The notes beneath the pieces were generated by a model. That model ran no database searches and was not told where the DNA came from. It worked only from the letters and a program-made list of their open reading frames with translations. Both the position numbers and the translations under genes were made by a program. Shown in pieces: positions 24,687 through 32,923 of a stretch of 64,000 nucleotides of DNA. The number at the start of each line of letters is the position of its first letter. Within the stretch, counting starts at the first letter, position 1. Source of the DNA: Rhizobiales bacterium Y(2018) (GTDB lineage: Bacteria > Pseudomonadota > Alphaproteobacteria > Rhizobiales > Aestuariivirgaceae); NCBI GenBank assembly GCA_005502925.1, contig SCPD01000002.1, forward strand, positions 310,001-374,000. The letters run 5' to 3'.

Positions 24687-25430
24687 TCAGCGTCCGCCGG
24701 AGACATCCAGAATGGCGCCCGTCGTATAGGAAGCGGCGTCGCTGAGCAGCCAGACGACCGCCTCGGCGACCTCGCGCGCGGTGCCGGGCCGGCCCATCGG
24801 CGTCGTGGCGCCGAGCCGGTGCGCCCGGCCGGGCTCGCCGCCGCTGGCATGGATATCCGTCTCGATGAGGCCCGGCCGGATCGCGTTGACCCGCACGCCT
24901 TCGGCCGCGAGCTCTTTGGCGAGGCCGACGGTCAGCGTGTCGACGGCGCCTTTCGATCCGGCATAGTCGACATATTCGAAGGGTGAGCCGAGCCGGGCGG
25001 CGGCGGAAGAGAGAAGCACCACAGAGCCGCCATCGCCGCCGCGGTTTTTCGGCAGGCGCCTCGCGCATTCGCGGGCGCAGAGATAGGCGCCCAGCACATT
25101 GACCTCGAAGATGCGCTTCATCCGCTCGAGGCTCATCTCGGCGACTGGTGATGCCGGCGCCACGATGCCGGCATTGATGACGACGCCGGACAATCGGCCG
25201 AAAGTGCGTTCGGTCACCTCGAACATGGCGATGACATCCTTCTCCGAGGCGACATCGCCTTGGGCGAGGACGGCCTTGCCGCCGGCCTTGCGCACGCGCT
25301 CGGCCGTCTCCTCCGCGGCGGAGCGGTTGCCGACATAATTGATGCCGACCGACCAGCCTCTTTCACCACACAGAATGGCCGCTTCCCGGCCGATGCCGCG
25401 GCTGCCGCCGGTGATCAATATGGACTTCAT
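24687..25430 (-). CDS. Short-chain dehydrogenase/reductase
   Basis: NAD(P)-dependent SDR oxidoreductase of 247 residues. It has the cofactor motif G-G-S-R-G-I-G at 8-14, N-A-G at 86-88, catalytic S141/S142, Y156 and K160 in Y-A-G-S-K, and the R-P-G-L-I-E-T segment near 200. The wording resembles the glucose-1-dehydrogenase/3-oxoacyl-ACP-reductase branch; the substrate cannot be told. It is the last gene of a four-gene minus-strand operon; its start overlaps the end of the NUDIX gene by 4 bp. Confidence 0.88.
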   Translation of the reverse strand: MKSILITGGSRGIGREAAILCGERGWSVGINYVGNRSAAEETAERVRKAGGKAVLAQGDVASEKDVIAMFEVTERTFGRLSGVVINAGIVAPASPVAEMSLERMKRIFEVNVLGAYLCARECARRLPKNRGGDGGSVVLLSSAAARLGSPFEYVDYAGSKGAVDTLTVGLAKELAAEGVRVNAIRPGLIETDIHASGGEPGRAHRLGATTPMGRPGTAREVAEAVVWLLSDAASYTTGAILDVSGGR

Positions 25431-25846
25431 CGGATGTTCTCCTTCTTCGACCGGGCGCGGGCGACCGGCATGATGTGGTCGCGGCTCAGGATCGCCAGCG
25501 GCAGGTCGAGTACGAAAGGATCGATCCAGCGGATCTCCTCGATCTCCGCATTCGCGGCGACGGCGCCGGTGAGCGCTACCTCGAAGACATCGGCTTCGAC
25601 CTCGCGACCTTGCTCATTCGCCGCCTCGGCGCGGAATTTTCCGAGATAGAGGAATTGGCCGGTTGGGGCCGCCAGAGCGATCTCTTCCTTGAGCTCCCGC
25701 GCCAGCGCTTCGGTGGGTGCTTCATGTGCTTCGATCTTGCCGCCGGGCTGCATGAAGACGGAGGAACCGCGCTTGCGCACCACGAGCACATGTCCAGCTT
25801 CATTGAAGATGATCGCGGCCGCGATGCGGATGGGGGTGTCGCTCAT
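25427..25846 (-). CDS. NUDIX hydrolase
   Basis: Protein of 139 residues with a complete Nudix box, G36-x5-E42-x7-R50-E-L-K-E-E-I, the Mg2+-binding site that cleaves nucleoside diphosphates linked to another group. The N-terminal I-A-A-A-I-I-F-N-E-A-G-H-V-L-V-V-R-K strand is typical of MutT-like members. Start and stop overlap both neighbours by 4 bp, indicating translational coupling in the operon. Confidence 0.9.
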   Translation of the reverse strand: MSDTPIRIAAAIIFNEAGHVLVVRKRGSSVFMQPGGKIEAHEAPTEALARELKEEIALAAPTGQFLYLGKFRAEAANEQGREVEADVFEVALTGAVAANAEIEEIRWIDPFVLDLPLAILSRDHIMPVARARSKKENIR

Positions 25847-26229
25847 TTTCGTTCGATCAAATCCCAGCGGTTGCCATGAAGATCCTCGAAGACGGCCACC
25901 GTGCCATAGGCCTCGTGTCGTGGCGCCTCGAGGAAGCGCACGCCTCGTTCAGTATAAAGCGCGTGGTCGCGCGCGAAGTCGTCGGTTTCCAGGAACAGGA
26001 AGACACGCCCGCCGCTCTGATCACCGATGGCGCCGCCCTGCCGCTCATCGGAGGCCTGCGCCAGCAAGAGGCCGGTTCCCTCCGGCTTCGGCGCCACGAC
26101 CACCCATCTCTTCGTCGGACCCATGCGCCGGTCTTCGCGCAACACGAAATCGAGCTTATCGACATAGAAGCCGATAGCTTCGTCATAGTCGCGCACGACC
26201 AGCGTGATGAGGCCGAGTTCGCGGGACAT
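25843..26229 (-). CDS. VOC-family (glyoxalase-fold) protein
   Basis: Protein of 128 residues with the paired beta-alpha-beta-beta-beta units of the vicinal oxygen chelate fold: L-I-T-L-V-V-R-D-Y-D-E-A-I-G-F-Y at the N-terminus and F-E-D-L-H-G-N-R-W-D-L-I-E at the C-terminus, where the Glu is a probable metal ligand. Members include glyoxalases, dioxygenases and resistance proteins; the substrate is unknown. It begins 2 bp after the CocE-family gene. Confidence 0.85.
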   Translation of the reverse strand: MSRELGLITLVVRDYDEAIGFYVDKLDFVLREDRRMGPTKRWVVVAPKPEGTGLLLAQASDERQGGAIGDQSGGRVFLFLETDDFARDHALYTERGVRFLEAPRHEAYGTVAVFEDLHGNRWDLIERK

Positions 26230-26231
26230 CG

Positions 26232-28244
26232 TCAGTTGAGCTTGCGCTCGACCTCTTCATTCCATTCGCGGCTGAAGACCTGGGTTTCGCCTTCGAAGGC
26301 CTCGATGCGGCCCCAGATGATCCAATGGGTCTTGGTCGCCTCATGGCGCGTATGGGTCTCGACCCGCGTCTGCCAGTCACCGCGCCCGACTTCCTCGGTC
26401 CAATGGGTTTCCATGCGGGCCGACAAGGGATCATCCTGTTTGATGCGATAGGTCTTCTCGGTGGCCGAGCGGATCGTGAGCCCATGCGGCGCGATCTCGA
26501 AGCGGCCATTGTCGTCCTTTTCCTCGATGACCGTCTCGCCCGACGCCTCGTCCATGCGCACCGTGCGGCTGGCGCTGGGCTTGGCGAGCTCCTTCAGCTT
26601 CGCGGGCTCGGCGGCTTCCGCCGGCTTGAAGGTCGGCGCGATCTCATTGGGGATATCGCGCCTGATCGGCATGAACACACGTGAGGCGCCGGCATAGACC
26701 GTGAGCCGGACCGGCTCCGGCGCCGGCCACATCAGCGGCCAGTAAGTGGTCGAGATGGAGACCCGCAATTTATGTCCCTTGGGGATGCGCCAGGCGATGT
26801 CGTCGAGCGCGATCTTCATCTTGTAGCGTTTGCCTGGCTCGAGCGCTGAAGGATAGTCGCGGCTCACCCGCTGGCAGAGATTCTGCAGCTGATAAGTGAT
26901 GCGCGTGACCTCGCCTGTAGGCCACACATCGTTGAGGCGGATCGCCACGAAGGCGACCGGCCTGTCGACCGAGAAATCGAGCTCGACCGAAGGACGTCCG
27001 ACAATGTCGATGTCGCCGGCGAGGGTGGGAGAATCGAAGGTCAGCGATCCGGCATCGTCGCGCCTCTGGTCGCCCGGAAAGCCCGAGCCGTTGAACATGA
27101 TGCAATAGTCGCCGCTGTCGAGGCCGATATCCTGGGGCGACGAGACGGTGAGGGCCGTTTCCGCTTGCGGCAGGCCGCCGATGCCGTCTTCATTCAAGTG
27201 CCACTGCTTGATTTCGGTATTGCCGGCATTCCACAGATCATCCTTGATCCAGCGGCCCGGCCATTCATCGGGTCCTTTGGTAGGCTTTATCGACTCCATT
27301 ACATAGACGCGGAACGCCGGATCGCGCATGACGCCGGTGGGCTCGCCCTTGAGCCAGAAATCCCACCAGCGCAGCGCCTCCTGCAGGAAGCCGATGCGCG
27401 GGCCCACCATCGAGAAATGCGGGTATTTGTGGATCCATGGACCGATGATCGCCTTGCAGCTTGAGCGCAGGCCCGTCATCAGCCGCGGTATGGCGTTAGA
27501 ATAGGCATCGTTCCAGCCACCGACCACCAGGCAGGCGGCTTCGATGGCGCCAAAGTCCTCACAGACGCTCGCATGTTTCCAATAGGAGTCGCGATGGGGA
27601 TGTGAAAGCCACGGCACGATCAGCATCGGCAGGTTTTCGAGGCGCTCCATCCACATTTTCTTCCACGCCTCGCCGACGATCGCCGGATCTGGCGGGCGGG
27701 AGGAAAAGGCGAACATGGTGGCGGCCCAGGCCATATGCTCATTGATGACGCAGCCGCCCTTATAATGAATGTCGTCCTGATAGCGGTCATCCGTCGAGCA
27801 CAAGGTCACGATGGCTTTCAGGGCAGGGGGCTTGCGCGCCGCGACCTGCAGGCCGTTGAAACCGCCCCAGGAGATGCCGATCATGCCGACTTGCCCCGAG
27901 CACCAGCTCTGCTTGGTGAGCCAGTCGATCACTTCCAAGGCGTCGTCCTGCTCCTGCTTGGTATACTCGTCGAACAGCAGGCCTTCGGAATCGCCATTGC
28001 CGCGCATGTCGACGCGGATCGCCGCATAGCCATGGCCGGCGAAATAAGGATGGGTCAGCGCGTCGCGGACGATCGTGCCGTCGCGCTTGCGGTAGGGCAG
28101 ATATTCGAGGATCGCCGGCACGGGTTTGGCTTCCGAGTCTTCCGGCAGCCACAGCCGGGCCGCCAGCCGCGTGCCGTCGGCGAGCGGTATCCAGATATTT
28201 TCGATTTCCTTCACCGGACGCGGGAAGGTGGTGACGGTCTGCAT
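26232..28244 (-). CDS. CocE/NonD-family serine hydrolase
   Basis: Alpha/beta-hydrolase of 670 residues with an X-Pro dipeptidyl-peptidase-like C-terminal jelly roll. The nucleophile is S125 in G-I-S-W-G-G; the probable acid is the Asp in V-V-G-G-W-N-D and the His in G-P-W-I-H-K. An N-terminal lobe with R-V-D-M-R-G-N-G-D-S-E-G is typical. Family members cleave esters and amides, cocaine esterase and glutaryl-7-ACA acylase among them. Start 28244 follows AAGGA; a 21-residue upstream extension lacks a site. First gene of the minus-strand operon with VOC, NUDIX and SDR genes. Confidence 0.88.
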   Translation of the reverse strand: MQTVTTFPRPVKEIENIWIPLADGTRLAARLWLPEDSEAKPVPAILEYLPYRKRDGTIVRDALTHPYFAGHGYAAIRVDMRGNGDSEGLLFDEYTKQEQDDALEVIDWLTKQSWCSGQVGMIGISWGGFNGLQVAARKPPALKAIVTLCSTDDRYQDDIHYKGGCVINEHMAWAATMFAFSSRPPDPAIVGEAWKKMWMERLENLPMLIVPWLSHPHRDSYWKHASVCEDFGAIEAACLVVGGWNDAYSNAIPRLMTGLRSSCKAIIGPWIHKYPHFSMVGPRIGFLQEALRWWDFWLKGEPTGVMRDPAFRVYVMESIKPTKGPDEWPGRWIKDDLWNAGNTEIKQWHLNEDGIGGLPQAETALTVSSPQDIGLDSGDYCIMFNGSGFPGDQRRDDAGSLTFDSPTLAGDIDIVGRPSVELDFSVDRPVAFVAIRLNDVWPTGEVTRITYQLQNLCQRVSRDYPSALEPGKRYKMKIALDDIAWRIPKGHKLRVSISTTYWPLMWPAPEPVRLTVYAGASRVFMPIRRDIPNEIAPTFKPAEAAEPAKLKELAKPSASRTVRMDEASGETVIEEKDDNGRFEIAPHGLTIRSATEKTYRIKQDDPLSARMETHWTEEVGRGDWQTRVETHTRHEATKTHWIIWGRIEAFEGETQVFSREWNEEVERKLN

Positions 28245-28396
28245 GGACGGAAATCCTTCTGGGCGGGCGTGGTTTAGGGGAATAAAGCCCCGGCCGGCCT
28301 CTGTCAAAAACTCCTAAACCTCAGATGAATGCCGGTTTCAGAACGGGTTCAGTCCGCCCTCTCTATGTTCCACGTCAACTTGAGAGGAGATTTTCC

Positions 28397-28936
28397 GTGA
28401 CCACCCGTTTCGCCACTCTTTCCCGCAGCCTCATCGTCGCTTCGGTCCTGATGACCGCACTCTTCACCGGCGCCGCCGCCAAGGCCGACGCGCCCCAGTT
28501 CAAGCGCGGCCAGATCGTGAATTTCACGTCGAAGCAGCAGCCCGGCTCGATCGTGATCGTCACCAAGGACCGCGCTCTCTATTATATATTGGGTGACGGC
28601 AAGGCGGTGAAATACAAGGTCGCCACAGCCAAGCGCGGCTTCGAATGGGCGGGCAGCAATACGGTTTCGGCCAAGGTGAAATGGCCCGACTGGCGCCCGC
28701 CGACGCAGATGCGCAAGCGCCGTCCCGATCTGCCGGCCTTCATGGCCGGTGGCCCGGAAAACCCGCTCGGCGCCCGCGCCATCTATCTCGGCAGCACGAT
28801 CTACCGCATCCACGGCACCAACGAGCCGGGCTCGATCGGCAAGGCGGCATCGTCCGGTTGCATCCGCATGCTCAATGCCGATGTCAGCGAGCTGTTCCAG
28901 CATGTGAAGATGGGCGCCAAGGTGACTGTCGTTTGA
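28397..28936 (+). CDS. L,D-transpeptidase (YkuD domain)
   Basis: Exported enzyme of 179 residues that cross-links or anchors proteins to peptidoglycan. A signal peptide (about 10-30, S-L-I-V-A-S-V-L-M-T-A-L-F-T-G-A-A-A) precedes the YkuD domain. The catalytic motif is H139-G-T-N...S-S-G-C155-I-R-M. The GTG start at 28397 is chosen for its AGGAGA seven bases upstream; an ATG frame start at 28325 has none and would place a charged stretch before the signal peptide. Confidence 0.9.
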   Translation: MTTRFATLSRSLIVASVLMTALFTGAAAKADAPQFKRGQIVNFTSKQQPGSIVIVTKDRALYYILGDGKAVKYKVATAKRGFEWAGSNTVSAKVKWPDWRPPTQMRKRRPDLPAFMAGGPENPLGARAIYLGSTIYRIHGTNEPGSIGKAASSGCIRMLNADVSELFQHVKMGAKVTVV

Positions 28937-28958
28937 TTTCGACCGAAATTCCGAGGCC

Positions 28959-28985
28959 GCGGGGCGGGGTGACCGCCCCGCTTTT
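28959..28985 (+). terminator. Rho-independent terminator of the L,D-transpeptidase gene
   Basis: 9-bp perfect stem GCGGGGCGG/CCGCCCCGC with a GGTGA loop, followed by TTTT. Confidence 0.85.
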
Positions 28986-29002
28986 GTGTCGCTCTATCTC
29001 TA

Positions 29003-29020
29003 TCGTCAGGAATTTGTCAT
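29003..29020 (+). promoter_or_regulatory. Candidate Pho box upstream of phoR
   Basis: TCGTCAG-GAAT-TTGTCAT: two 7-base direct repeats with a 4-base spacer, resembling the PhoB consensus CTGTCAT-N4-CTGTCAT, 44 bp before the phoR start. The first half-site is weaker (4-5 of 7). Confidence 0.5.
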
Positions 29021-29022
29021 AA

Positions 29023-29058
29023 GCAAAGCGGACTGTGCGGACAACTGATCCGCTTTGC
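29023..29058 (+). promoter_or_regulatory. Inverted repeat in the phoR leader
   Basis: Perfect 10-bp arms GCAAAGCGGA (29023-29032) and TCCGCTTTGC (29049-29058) with a 16-base loop, ending 5 bases before the phoR ATG. In RNA it would occlude the translation start region, so it could damp PhoR synthesis; this is inference. Confidence 0.45.
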
Positions 29059-29063
29059 CGAGT

Positions 29064-30164
29064 ATGATGATCTGGCCTTGGAAAAAGACAAATGGCGCCA
29101 CCGCGGTGGCAGCCGATCTACGTGAACGGAACTCCGCTCAGGATGCCTTGACGGCCTTGATTGGCGCTCTGCCCGATCCCGTAATGCTCCTCGATGATCA
29201 TGGTCTGGTGTATTCCGCCAACACGCGGGCCATGGACCTGCTCAATATGGATCCGGTCGGCCAGCATCTGTCCTCGGCGATCCGCGCGCCGGCCATCCTG
29301 GAGGCGGTGCAGAACATCCTCGAGCATGGCGGCTCGATGCGCGTCGACTATGAGCTGCATGTGCCGGTGCCGCGCCATTTCGAGGCCTTCATCTCGGCCA
29401 TGAGCATCATCGGCCCGGAAGTGGCGGCGCTCGTCCTCCTCAAGGATCTGACGCGCGAGCAGCAGACCGAACGCATGCGCGCCGATTTCGTCGCCCATGC
29501 GAGCCATGAATTGCGCACGCCCTTGGCCTCGCTCCTGGGCTTCATCGAGACCTTGCAGGGGGCTGCCAAGAAGGACGAGGTCTCGCGTGAGCGTTTCCTG
29601 GCGCTGATGCAGACGCAGGCGCAGCGCATGAAGCGGCTGATCGACGATCTGCTGTCCCTGAGCCGCATCGAAATGAACGCCCATCAGCGCCCGACCGGCA
29701 CTGCCGACCTGACGCAGATCGCCCTCCATGTGCGCGACACGCTGGCCGGACTCGCCCGCGATGCCGACGTCGAGATCAGAATCGAGAGCCCGGGGCCGCT
29801 CCCGGTGCAGGGCGACTGGGACGAGCTCGTCCAGGTCATCCAGAATCTGGTCGAGAATGCCATCAAATATGCGGCCAGCGGCAAGCTGATCGAGGTCACC
29901 GGAATGCGGGTGGGCGAGGATTGCGAATTGGTGGTGCGCGATCATGGGCCGGGCATCGCCGAGCAGCATCTGCCGCGCCTGACCGAGCGTTTCTACCGCA
30001 CCAATGCGCAGGAAAGCCGCTCGCGCGGCGGCACCGGCTTGGGCCTCGCCATCGTCAAGCACATCCTCAACCGACATCGCGGCAAGATGCGCATCCAGTC
30101 GCAGCTCGGCGACGGCTCGAGCTTTACGATCAGGATTCCGGCAGCTTCGCAAAATTCGAAATAA
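29064..30164 (+). CDS. phoR: PhoR-type sensor histidine kinase (no visible membrane segment)
   Basis: Kinase of 366 residues that pairs with PhoB in phosphate-starvation signalling. Order: short N-terminus, PAS domain (about 30-120), HisKA with H148 in F-V-A-H-A-S-H-E-L-R-T-P-L, and HATPase with N box L-V-E-N-A-I-K-Y, G1 D-H-G-P-G-I and G2 G-G-T-G-L-G-L-A-I-V. It is first in a phoR-pst-phoU-phoB locus. Unlike most PhoR proteins I see no transmembrane helix in the N-terminal 30 residues; the upstream frame offers only a TTG 9 bases earlier. The ribosome site is weak. Confidence 0.9.
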   Translation: MMIWPWKKTNGATAVAADLRERNSAQDALTALIGALPDPVMLLDDHGLVYSANTRAMDLLNMDPVGQHLSSAIRAPAILEAVQNILEHGGSMRVDYELHVPVPRHFEAFISAMSIIGPEVAALVLLKDLTREQQTERMRADFVAHASHELRTPLASLLGFIETLQGAAKKDEVSRERFLALMQTQAQRMKRLIDDLLSLSRIEMNAHQRPTGTADLTQIALHVRDTLAGLARDADVEIRIESPGPLPVQGDWDELVQVIQNLVENAIKYAASGKLIEVTGMRVGEDCELVVRDHGPGIAEQHLPRLTERFYRTNAQESRSRGGTGLGLAIVKHILNRHRGKMRIQSQLGDGSSFTIRIPAASQNSK

Positions 30165-30187
30165 TTCAAATATTTCATATAGTTGAG

Positions 30188-30227
30188 TTGTCATATTTCT
30201 GTATCGTATGTGTCACATAACACTCAT
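30188..30227 (+). promoter_or_regulatory. Tandem Pho box upstream of pstS
   Basis: Four half-sites in strict 11-bp register: TTGTCAT (30188), CTGTATC (30199), GTGTCAC (30210) and CACTCAT (30221), each separated by 4 bases. Consensus is CTGTCAT-N4-CTGTCAT. The array lies in the AT-rich gap between phoR and pstS, 45 bp before the pstS start, where PhoB would activate. Confidence 0.75.
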
Positions 30228-30272
30228 GCGCGATGCCTAATGGAAGCCAGGCGTCACACAGAGGAGACACAA

Positions 30273-31310
30273 ATGAAACGCTTTCTTTTGGCCGCAAGCC
30301 TTCTGGCCCTGACGGCCGGCATGGCCGAAGCCCGCGACCAGATCCGCATCGTCGGCTCGTCCACCGTTTACCCCTTCACCACGGCCGTTGCCGAGCAGTT
30401 CGGCAAGACCTCCGGCATGAAGACCCCGGTGGTCGAATCGACTGGCACCGGCGGCGGCATGAAGCTGTTCTGCGCCGGCATCGGCGCCGATCACCCTGAT
30501 TTCACCAACGCCTCGCGCCAGATCAAGAAGAGCGAGTTCGAGGATTGCGCCAAGAACGGCGTCACCGACATCGTCGAGATCAAGGTCGGCTTCGACGGCC
30601 TGACCGTCGCCAATTCCAAGGCCGGGCCGGACCTCGCCTTCACCAAGACCCAGCTGTTCCTCGGCCTCGCCAAGGAAGTGCCGGACAAGGACGGCAAGCT
30701 TATCGCCAATCCCTATAAGACCTGGAAGGACGTCGATCCGTCGCTTCCCGATGAGAAGATCGAAGTGCTCGGCCCCCCGCCGACCTCCGGCACGCGCGAC
30801 TCGTTCGTCGAGCTCGTCATGGATAAGGGCGCCGAAGGCATCGACTCGCTGAAAGCCCTGAAGAAGTCCGACGCCAAGGCCTTCGAGAAGGTGTGGAAGT
30901 CGATCCGTGAGGACGGCGCCTATATCGACGCCGGCGAGAACGACAATCTGATCGTCCAGAAGCTCGAGGCCAACCCGCAAGCGGTAGGCATCTTCGGCTA
31001 CTCCTTCCTCGAGGAGAACCAGAGCAAGATCAAGGGCGCCAACATCGACGGCAAGTCGCCGACCTACGAGACGATCGCCAGCGGCGAGTACAAGGTTTCC
31101 CGTCCGCTCTTCGTCTATGGGAAGAAGCAGCATGTCGGCACGATCCCCGGCATGGTGGAATTCGTGAAGGAATATGTGTCGGACAAGGCGCTGGGCGAAG
31201 ACGGTTATCTGGCCAATAAGGGCCTGGTGCCGCTGCCGGGCGACGAGTTCAAGAAGACCAAGGCCGCCGCGGAAGCGATGGAAACGATCAAGGGCGACCA
31301 GCTGATGTAA
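30273..31310 (+). CDS. pstS: Phosphate ABC transporter substrate-binding protein PstS
   Basis: Periplasmic phosphate-binding protein of 345 residues. The signal peptide M-K-R-F-L-L-A-A-S-L-L-A-L-T-A-G-M-A-E-A is followed by the binding-site motif R-I-V-G-S-S-T-V-Y-P-F, then V-E-S-T-G-T-G-G-G and G-P-P-P-T-S-G-T-R-D. ATG 30273 follows GAGGAGA; a long upstream frame is spurious. A Pho-box array lies immediately upstream. It is separated from pstC by about 240 bp containing a RIME-like repeat. Confidence 0.95.
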   Translation: MKRFLLAASLLALTAGMAEARDQIRIVGSSTVYPFTTAVAEQFGKTSGMKTPVVESTGTGGGMKLFCAGIGADHPDFTNASRQIKKSEFEDCAKNGVTDIVEIKVGFDGLTVANSKAGPDLAFTKTQLFLGLAKEVPDKDGKLIANPYKTWKDVDPSLPDEKIEVLGPPPTSGTRDSFVELVMDKGAEGIDSLKALKKSDAKAFEKVWKSIREDGAYIDAGENDNLIVQKLEANPQAVGIFGYSFLEENQSKIKGANIDGKSPTYETIASGEYKVSRPLFVYGKKQHVGTIPGMVEFVKEYVSDKALGEDGYLANKGLVPLPGDEFKKTKAAAEAMETIKGDQLM

Positions 31311-31320
31311 GCTGGACGTC

Positions 31321-31389
31321 TGGAGCAAGTATTCGCTCCAGCGCATCGGACCGAAAAGTGTGAAACGGTTTTCGGACAGTCCGATGCGC
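31321..31389. repeat. RIME-like double palindrome between pstS and pstC
   Basis: Two palindromes in a row: TGGAGC/GCTCCA (31321-31340) and a larger one with outer arms GCGCATCGGA (31341-31350) and TCCGATGCGC (31380-31389) enclosing CCGAAAA and TTTTCGG. The second has the wording of a widespread rhizobial intergenic palindrome. It could limit read-through from pstS into pstCAB, favouring excess binding protein. The remaining 160 bp up to pstC shows a further GAGGCGG/CCGCCTC pairing at about 31450-31480 and nothing else I can name. Confidence 0.55.
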
Positions 31390-31549
31390 CAATAAAGAGC
31401 TAGCGTGTTAACCCTGGCGAGGTGTCGTCACTTCGTCGGGGAACTCGCGGGAGGCGGTCCGCGGATGTACCGGCCGCCTCAACCTCTCTTCTTTATGACC
31501 AACGCCACGAAGACCGTAAGGCAACAGGCGAAATAGAACAGGGCGCGTT

Positions 31550-32923
31550 ATGTCGGGGACGTATTTCGCATTAATGGCGGTGCTGGTTGTGGCCGCCTTC
31601 ATTCTGGGCGCCCAGCGCGCCCGTGGCGTGCGCGGCGACCGGGCCGGCATGCTCCATTCCCTGCCGGCCTATCATGGTCTTTATATAGCCGCCGCAGTCC
31701 TGACCGCCATGATGGCGATCTTTGTCGTCGGCGCTCCCTTGGCCTCGCATTATGTCGTGAGCCAGGGCCTCGGTGCCTTCGATCCCTCAGAGGTCGCCGA
31801 GCAGCTTCACCGCGACGCCGCGTTGCGTGACATCCAGAACCTCATCGCCGGCATCTATCAGGGTGAGCCCAGCGACAAGCTGAAGGCCGCCGCTGCCGCC
31901 TACAGCTCGGCCTCGAGCCTCGTTTTTTGGGGATTGAACATTTTAGGCGTGCTCGCCGGCGCCGCCGTCATCTTCTGGGGGCTCGGCCGCATCACCCCGG
32001 AGCTGCGCGCGCGCAACCAGTTCGAGCGTTTCGTCAAATATGTGCTGCTCGCCTGTTCGGGCGTCGCCGTCCTCACCACTATCGGCATCGTGCTGTCGGT
32101 GGTGTTCGAGGCCATGCACTTCTTCAGCAAGGTTTCGCCGATCGACTTCCTCTTCGGCCTGCAATGGTCGCCGCAGACGGCGATGCGCGCCGACCAGGTC
32201 GGCTCCTCCGGCGCCTTCGGCATCGTGCCGCTGATCGCCGGCACATTGCTCATCACCGTCATCGCCATGCTGGTGGCCGGCCCCTTGGGATTGTTCTCGG
32301 CGATCTACATGGCCGAATATGCAACGCCCAGGATCCGCTCCGTGGTCAAGCCGATCCTCGAGATCCTGGCCGGCATCCCGACCGTTGTCCTTGGTTTCTT
32401 CGCCGCCTTGACGGTGGCGCCGCTCATCCGCGGCTGGGGCCAGTCGCTTGGCCTCGATGTCGCCTCCGAATCGGCGCTGGCCGCCGGTCTGGTGATGGGC
32501 ATGATGATCATTCCCTTCGTCTCCTCGCTGTCGGACGACGTCATCAACGCCGTGCCGCAATCGCTGCGCGACGGCTCATACGCCATGGGCGCCACCAAAT
32601 CCGAGACCATCAAGAAGGTGGTGCTGCCCGCTGCTCTCCCGGGCATCGTCTCGGCCTTCATGCTGGCAATCTCGCGCGCCGTCGGCGAGACGATGATCGT
32701 CGTGATGGCCGCCGGCCTTGCCGCCAATCTCACTTTCAACCCGCTCGCCGCCGTCACCACCGTCACGGTGCAGATCAAGACGCTGCTGGTGGGCGACCAG
32801 GAATTCGACTCGGCCAAGACGCTCTCCGCCTTCGCGCTCGGCCTGGTGCTGTTCTTCTTCACCCTCGCTTTGAACTACATCGCGCTCAAGATCGTGCAGA
32901 AATACCGGGAACAATATGACTGA
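31550..32923 (+). CDS. pstC: Phosphate ABC transporter permease PstC
   Basis: Inner-membrane subunit of 457 residues, longer than E. coli PstC (about 320) because of an extra N-terminal region with two or three helices, common in alphaproteobacteria. The ABC permease core is at about 225-450, with the EAA-like loop S-L-R-D-G-S-Y-A-M-G-A-T-K-S-E-T-I-K-K-V-V-L-P near 340. The gene overlaps pstA by 8 bp. Confidence 0.95.
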   Translation: MSGTYFALMAVLVVAAFILGAQRARGVRGDRAGMLHSLPAYHGLYIAAAVLTAMMAIFVVGAPLASHYVVSQGLGAFDPSEVAEQLHRDAALRDIQNLIAGIYQGEPSDKLKAAAAAYSSASSLVFWGLNILGVLAGAAVIFWGLGRITPELRARNQFERFVKYVLLACSGVAVLTTIGIVLSVVFEAMHFFSKVSPIDFLFGLQWSPQTAMRADQVGSSGAFGIVPLIAGTLLITVIAMLVAGPLGLFSAIYMAEYATPRIRSVVKPILEILAGIPTVVLGFFAALTVAPLIRGWGQSLGLDVASESALAAGLVMGMMIIPFVSSLSDDVINAVPQSLRDGSYAMGATKSETIKKVVLPAALPGIVSAFMLAISRAVGETMIVVMAAGLAANLTFNPLAAVTTVTVQIKTLLVGDQEFDSAKTLSAFALGLVLFFFTLALNYIALKIVQKYREQYD

